Shown here in pieces: positions 23,628 to 27,457 of a stretch of DNA of 27,457 bases (positions are counted from its first letter, which is position 1; each line of letters starts with the position of its first letter). Below the pieces are notes generated by a model that saw only the letters and a list, made by a program, of their open reading frames with translations, did not search any database and was not told the DNA's origin. The DNA comes from an uncultured Spirochaetales bacterium. Lineage in GTDB: Bacteria; UBP6; UBA1177. The position numbers were made by a program, and so were the translations under genes. Location: contig CACZFE010000030.1 in the NCBI GenBank assembly GCA_902780365.1, positions 1 through 27,457 of the forward strand. The letters are read 5' to 3'.

Positions 23628-24937
23628 TTTATTTTCCTCATTCTGCAGATGAAAAATATGTCTCTGTTGTCATCAGGTTCTTTGACGGTGAAATACGATT
23701 TCTCCACGGTAAATTCAGGGTGATGCGCGGAAAAACGTTTGATTTGTTCAAGGGTTTCCTCTTTTGTGAAGGTGCAGACGGAGAAGACTAAAATACCTTC
23801 TTTTTTAAGATATTTTGCCGCCTGTTCAAGGATCTTTCCCGAGATCGAAGCCATTTTCGCCGGGTCGTTGTCGTTCTTTATCCATTTTGTCTCAGGATGT
23901 CTCCTCACTGTTCCGAGTGCGCTGCAAGGTGCGTCAAGGAGGACTCTGTCGAAAGCTTCGTGCCATTCCGGGTTGTCTTTTGTCGCGTCGTGGAGTTTCA
24001 TTCCGATATTTTTCTTTCCGTGCTGGATGACGACGTCGGCAAGCATATTGAGGCGGTTTCCGTTGACATCCACCGCCGTGACGAAGCCTTCGTCTCCTGT
24101 CAGATACGAAGCGAAAAGGGTTTTTCCGCCGGGAGCGGCGCACATATCCAGAATTTTGTCACCCGGTTTGATATCCATTTCAAGAACTGAAAGCTGTGAA
24201 GATTCATCCTGAATGTAAATATTGTCGAAACCTTTGAGCATCGAAAAGTTGACCGCTTTATTTGTGCAGATCCCGTAAGGGCTGAGTTTCGCTTCTTCGG
24301 CTGAAGCCCCTTTCGAAACGAGCTTTTCGATGATCTGCTGCCGCATATTTTCGTCGCCTTCGATCCTGAGAGTGATCCCGAGCGGCTTGTTCACGATCTG
24401 CAGGTATTCTTCGACATCCTTGCCCAAAGTTTCTGCTTGAGTCTTTATCCTCGCGTAAAACCAGTCGGGAACGGAATAGTATGTCTGCAAAAACTCGTCG
24501 CGTCTTTCGCCGAAATCTGCTTCCATGTTTTCGCGTGTCGGGCCGATGCGCAGGATCTCGCGCAGAATGAAGTTGACAAAACCTGCCGTTTTGTCGTTTC
24601 CGCAGCGTTTCGCAAGTTCTGCAGCCTCGAAAACTATCGTTGCAGCCTCTCTGTTCGACATGAAAAGTATCTGGTAAAGCGAGACGCGAAGCAGTGAAAG
24701 AAGATTTTTGTCGATTTTTTTCAGAGGCTTTTTGAAAACTTTGAGGATCCAATAATCAAGGTGCGTAATGTTGCGCACCGTGCCGTAGACAAGCTCCGTT
24801 ATGAAGCGTCTTTTCGGAAAATCGAAAGCCGAAAGTGAATCGTTCAGAAGTTCGTTCACGAAAAACGACTGGTCAAGCACATCCTGAATCAGCGAACTTG
24901 CCACAAGTCTCGGGTCTTTTGTCTTTTTATTGCTCAC
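23624..24937 (-). CDS. rsmB: 16S rRNA (cytosine-967-C5)-methyltransferase
   Basis: This 437-residue enzyme has an N-terminal NusB-like RNA-binding helical domain (about 1-130) and a C-terminal Rossmann methyltransferase. The SAM motif is 'DMCAAPGGKT'. 'LLDAPCSALGTVRRHPETKW' carries the catalytic-loop Cys and 'VFSVCTFTKEE' the second conserved Cys. It methylates C5 of a cytosine in 16S rRNA using S-adenosylmethionine. The start is GTG at 24937, eight residues before 'DPRLVASSLI', because GGAGG sits four bases upstream. The longer frame from 24976 is not supported. NusB-like domain plus this length separates it from RsmF. Confidence 0.88.
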   Translation of the reverse strand: MSNKKTKDPRLVASSLIQDVLDQSFFVNELLNDSLSAFDFPKRRFITELVYGTVRNITHLDYWILKVFKKPLKKIDKNLLSLLRVSLYQILFMSNREAATIVFEAAELAKRCGNDKTAGFVNFILREILRIGPTRENMEADFGERRDEFLQTYYSVPDWFYARIKTQAETLGKDVEEYLQIVNKPLGITLRIEGDENMRQQIIEKLVSKGASAEEAKLSPYGICTNKAVNFSMLKGFDNIYIQDESSQLSVLEMDIKPGDKILDMCAAPGGKTLFASYLTGDEGFVTAVDVNGNRLNMLADVVIQHGKKNIGMKLHDATKDNPEWHEAFDRVLLDAPCSALGTVRRHPETKWIKNDNDPAKMASISGKILEQAAKYLKKEGILVFSVCTFTKEETLEQIKRFSAHHPEFTVEKSYFTVKEPDDNRDIFFICRMRKIK

Positions 24938-24941
24938 GTTT

Positions 24942-24946
24942 CCTCC
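24942..24946 (-). promoter_or_regulatory. Ribosome binding site fixing the GTG start of rsmB
   Basis: On the minus strand GGAGG is followed by AAAC and then GTG at 24937. No in-frame ATG with a ribosome site is available nearby. Confidence 0.7.
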
Positions 24947-25045
24947 GGAATCAAAATCCGGAACTTTATAGCACACTTGAGAAAAATGGGAAAGAAATAG
25001 TTGTTGAGAATTCGGACGCAGCCTTCGATATTCCGGTCGCCGCCG

Positions 25046-25074
25046 TCGATATTCCGATATTTCGATATATCGAC
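25046..25074 (-). repeat. Dispersed palindromic repeat, copy B (inverted)
   Basis: This is the reverse complement of the element at 15540-15568 with one difference. It is flanked by GCCGCC/GGCGGC inverted stems, and a further partial copy (TCGATATTCCGG at 25025-25036) lies next to it. It sits just past the stop of the surface-protein gene and upstream of rsmB, again at a gene 3' end. Confidence 0.8.
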
Positions 25075-25089
25075 AGGCTTCGGCGGCGT

Positions 25090-25850
25090 CTAAAAAAGTT
25101 CGTTGACTGCTGCTACAGCGTCAAGCTCGAAACCGCCTGCCGGGTAAGGATAGAATATCGGGTTCCCGTGAGAATCCGTAACAGATCCGTCGCCGGGAAT
25201 GTCGGTGATCCTGATGATCGTGATCGCTTCGAGATCCACTTTTCCTTCCTTGACTTCAGGTTTCAGCAAAAGGTCGGAGAGATCGAATTTTGTTCCTTTG
25301 CCGTTAGCAAATTTGCCTGCAAAACCGAAAATCTCCGATTCGCCGAGTCCGTTTCCTGTGAAGTATGTGTCGAATGCGACAAAAGTTTCTCCGTCGCTGC
25401 TGACTTCGACCTTTGCGAGGGCATGATTGTTTGCGCTGTTCGCAAAAATTATGAAGTCAGAGCCGATTTCGCCCATTTCACCTCCATCCAGAAGCAGCGG
25501 ATCCGTGAAAGTTACGATGACGCTTCCGCCTTTTCCGAGAGAGAGGAATTTGCCGTCAGCAGTGCCTTTAACATTTTCAGGATTATTTTGATCAAGGTCT
25601 GCTCCGTAGCCGGGATTGAATGCATCGTATCCGCTTGCCCAGACATCGATGTAGTCGTCATTTGCATTGGCAGGAGCCTCTCTTTCTGCATACATGTCTT
25701 CTTTCGCATCTGTGCTGGTCGTTCCGGCGCGGACATACATATTCCAGGAAAAGTTGCTGCCGCATCCGTGTTCCAGATCTTCCTTGTTTGCGTCGGCTGC
25801 CGCTTTGGCTGCTTCAATTGTTTCGTTGCCGAAGGACTGTTCAAGGAGCT
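25090..25850 (-). CDS. Surface or secreted protein, C-terminal part (cut at the junction)
   Basis: About 250 residues can be assigned, ending at a TAG at 25092-25090. The segment contains 'GGSVIVTFTDPLLLDGG', 'GSDFIIFANSANNHALAKV', 'EVSSDGETFVAFDTYF' and the end 'GGFELDAVAAVNE'. This order (strand, 'DFIIFxN', 'VEVSSDG', 'GFxLDAVAAVN') is typical of predicted cell-surface proteins in spirochaetes and planctomycete-like bacteria, including the LIC_13355 lipoprotein type. The N-terminus is missing because the reading frame passes into unrelated GC-rich DNA near 25850. The frame stays open by chance to about 26709, but that part is the antisense of other genes. Codon usage matches the main contig. 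Confidence 0.7.
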
Positions 25851-25865
25851 CCGCATCAGCGACGC
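25835..25865. other. Abrupt compositional junction (probable chimeric assembly join)
   Basis: Left of this point codons and GC match the rest of the window. To the right, third positions become almost all C or G and protein content becomes Bacteroidota-like. A minus-strand gene loses its N-terminus here and a plus-strand gene loses its N-terminus from the other side. The exact base cannot be fixed, because both frames read plausibly through about 25843-25858. Confidence 0.8.
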
Positions 25866-26397
25866 CGGCGAACGCTACCTGTACATCGTCCCGAACAAGG
25901 CCAATGCCAACACCGGCCGCGGCGACTTCGGACACGCCGGCCAGACCTTCATCTCCAAGGAGTACCCGATCATCACCATCCGCGTGGATGACGTGAACGA
26001 CCGCATGGACGAGTACGGAAAGGGCAAGTTCGCCCGCAACATCAACCTGGACACCTCCGGCACGGCCGAGGACGGCACCAAGTACTCCGGCAACTACGGC
26101 GGCTCCAACAACAAGTGGTTCAAGAAGTTCAAGTGCTCCGACGGCTCCGCGATCCTCGTGTACAGCCTCGTGGACCAGAACTGGCAGAACGGCACCGCCT
26201 TCCCGGAGAACACGGTGATCACTTTCTCCACCTGGCAGATCAAGTATGCGGACATCCGCAACTCCGACAAGGCCGATCTCCAGGACATCAACAACCTGTA
26301 CTACAGATTCTTCTGGCATCACACGTTCCGCTCGATGGACGAGATGAACGCCTATCTGCTCGAGTGGTCCAACAAGACCGGCATCACGTATGAATAG
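25843..26397 (+). CDS. Bacteroidota-like polysaccharide-utilisation surface protein, C-terminal part (cut at the junction)
   Basis: About 184 residues are readable, beginning near 'RISDAGERYLYIVPNKANAN' and ending 'NKTGITYE' before a TAG at 26395-26397. 'YPIITIRVDDVNDRMDEYGK' and 'STWQIKYADIRNS' are part of a probable extracytoplasmic beta domain. I recognise the style from Bacteroidales uncharacterised lipoproteins next to Sus-type loci but not the exact family. The N-terminus is lost at the junction near 25850. The stop overlaps the ATG of the following lyase gene by a few bases, so the two are cotranscribed. GC-rich codons differ sharply from the left part. Confidence 0.6.
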   Translation, partial: KELRISDAGERYLYIVPNKANANTGRGDFGHAGQTFISKEYPIITIRVDDVNDRMDEYGKGKFARNINLDTSGTAEDGTKYSGNYGGSNNKWFKKFKCSDGSAILVYSLVDQNWQNGTAFPENTVITFSTWQIKYADIRNSDKADLQDINNLYYRFFWHHTFRSMDEMNAYLLEWSNKTGITYE

Positions 26398-27457
26398 GTT
26401 GGTTTGTATGTTGTTTGCAGCGGCTGTCCTTGCGGGGACAGCCGCCTGCAACAACAAGTTGCCCAAGCAGGGAGAAGTGGACCTCACCCCCGTGGAGAAG
26501 CCCGTTCCCGACGTGACGGTGAAGTTCAGCCACCCCGGCGCGTATGTCAATGCGGCCGACCTGGCCCGCGTGAAGCAGCACGTCGCCGCGGCGGATGCCA
26601 ACGACCCGGTGTTCGCTTCCTGGAAGGAGCTGTGTAACAGCCCATGGGCGCAGGACAACATCAAGCCCAGCGCGCTGGCCACCATCGTCCGGGGCGATCC
26701 CACGGGCACGGGTGTTTCCAGCGAGAACTACATCCTCTGCGACCAGCAGGCGGCGGCCGCCTTCCAGCTCGCCCTGCGCTGGCAGGTCTCCGGGGACACG
26801 AAGTACGCCGAGGCGGCCCGCGCCATCCTGAACGAATGGGCCACGGTGTGCAAGAAGATCACCGCCAATGACAACAACCAGTACCTCCTGGCCGGCTTCC
26901 AAGGCTACACGTTCGCCAATGCGGCCGAGCTCCTGCGGAGCTATTCCGGCTGGTCCGCGTCCGAGCAGAATACCTTCGGGAAGTGGCTCCGGGACGTCTG
27001 GTATGCCAAGAACTACTGGTTCATCGAGAACCACGGCGGCCCGAATGTATGCGACCTGCATTACTGGTCCAACTGGGAACTCTGTAATCTGGCGTCCATC
27101 CTCGCCATCGGAGCCTATCTGGAGGATGCGGACATGGTGAATTATGTGAACAGGCAGTTCCTATACGGAAAGGGAAGCGGTGCCCTCAAGAATCTCGTCC
27201 CATTCGATCCCATCGCCGATCCGGACGGGAAAAGCGCCGCTATCGCCCAATGTATGGAAAGCGGACGGGACCAGGGCCACGCCACCCTGTGCGTATCCTT
27301 GACGGCCGAACTGTGCCGGATGGCCCAGAACCTGGGATTGGATTTCTGGGGCGCGGAGAAGGACCGGGTACTGGCTTTTTTCGAGTATGAAGCCAAGTAC
27401 AATGTGAAGCAAAACGGCGTTTTCTTCACAACCACGATGCCATTCTCGGAATACAGA
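26390..27457 (+). CDS. Alginate-lyase-family lipoprotein, Bacteroidota-like (3' end outside the window)
   Basis: The frame is open from the ATG at 26390 to the right edge, giving 356 residues. A lipoprotein signal peptide ends GTAAC at Cys20. An alpha/alpha-barrel-type region follows with repeated helices ('AAAAFQLALRWQVSGDTKYA', 'NAAELLRSYSGWS'), the polar motif 'NHGGPNVCDLHYW' and the signature 'MESGRDQGHATL', both typical of alginate lyase family proteins (Pfam Alginate_lyase) that cleave uronate-containing polysaccharides by beta-elimination. The exact substrate is unknown. It overlaps the upstream gene's stop. The base composition and family indicate a Bacteroidota polysaccharide-utilisation locus, not the organism of the rest of the window. 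Confidence 0.78.
   Translation, partial: MNRLVCMLFAAAVLAGTAACNNKLPKQGEVDLTPVEKPVPDVTVKFSHPGAYVNAADLARVKQHVAAADANDPVFASWKELCNSPWAQDNIKPSALATIVRGDPTGTGVSSENYILCDQQAAAAFQLALRWQVSGDTKYAEAARAILNEWATVCKKITANDNNQYLLAGFQGYTFANAAELLRSYSGWSASEQNTFGKWLRDVWYAKNYWFIENHGGPNVCDLHYWSNWELCNLASILAIGAYLEDADMVNYVNRQFLYGKGSGALKNLVPFDPIADPDGKSAAIAQCMESGRDQGHATLCVSLTAELCRMAQNLGLDFWGAEKDRVLAFFEYEAKYNVKQNGVFFTTTMPFSEYR

Noticed and set aside
15540..25074. The two palindromic repeats as a CRISPR array or a dif site
   Set aside because: The copies are about 9.5 kb apart and inverted, with no spacers or cas genes, and the sequence does not resemble the XerC/XerD-binding core.
24835..26397. 520-residue plus-strand open frame
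   Set aside because: It runs antisense through rsmB and the surface-protein gene and then into a real gene after the junction. Only the part after about 25843 is likely coding.
25090..26709. 539-residue minus-strand open frame
   Set aside because: The first half is antisense to GC-rich Bacteroidota-like genes. Only the C-terminal portion left of the junction is real.

Overview
The window reads as a metagenome-derived contig from a Gram-negative bacterium with moderate GC. Nearly all of it is dense protein-coding DNA with good Shine-Dalgarno sites, and no RNA genes were seen. Several lipoproteins share one plan: a signal peptide with lipobox, a long Asp/Glu/Ser/Thr-rich stalk, then a folded domain. 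Together with an orphan NtrC-type sigma-54 regulator, a PilZ protein, a DUF1566 lipoprotein and a RelA/SpoT-like protein that resembles TIGR04552-type families, this suggests an uncultured deltaproteobacterial or Myxococcota-like lineage. That assignment is inference. No intergenic stretch exceeds 300 bases.

Left block (1-3591, + strand): the tail of an Mrp-like ATPase; a ZnuA-type metal-binding lipoprotein with a long insertion that holds two nearly identical Cys-rich, metallothionein-like modules and a His run; an acidic-stalk lipoprotein; and an AMIN/coiled-coil/AMIN envelope protein that overlaps it and lacks a visible signal peptide. Next (3708-15512, + strand) come a SlyD-like FKBP isomerase with a Cys/His tail, an MFS transporter, an orphan sigma-54 response regulator, two tandem GT-C-like membrane glycosyltransferases (the second about 50 residues shorter in the middle), a PilZ protein, L-aspartate oxidase (nadB) and a beta-lactamase-like serine hydrolase lipoprotein.

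Convergent to these is a minus-strand operon (17651-15602): a RelA/SpoT-like protein, a small exported protein and thioredoxin. A divergent MoxR ATPase (17798-18739) faces another minus-strand operon (21839-18751): rpe, nadC and a VWA acidic-stalk lipoprotein. An AT-rich islet (about 21900-23150) holds a RhuM-type protein with a PLD-like tail and a KilA-N-family remnant. It is followed by a DUF1566 lipoprotein and rsmB on the minus strand. A 29-base dispersed palindromic repeat occurs at 15540 and, inverted, at 25046, each time beside a gene 3' end.

The last 1.6 kb (from about 25850) has a very different, GC-rich codon usage. It encodes Bacteroidota-like polysaccharide-utilisation proteins, ending in an alginate-lyase-family lipoprotein. 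Genes on both sides are cut at the boundary, so this is most likely a chimeric assembly join and the right end should not be assigned to the main organism.

The most interesting candidate is the metal-handling pair: the ZnuA protein with duplicated Cys modules and, nearby, an FKBP with its own Cys/His tail.
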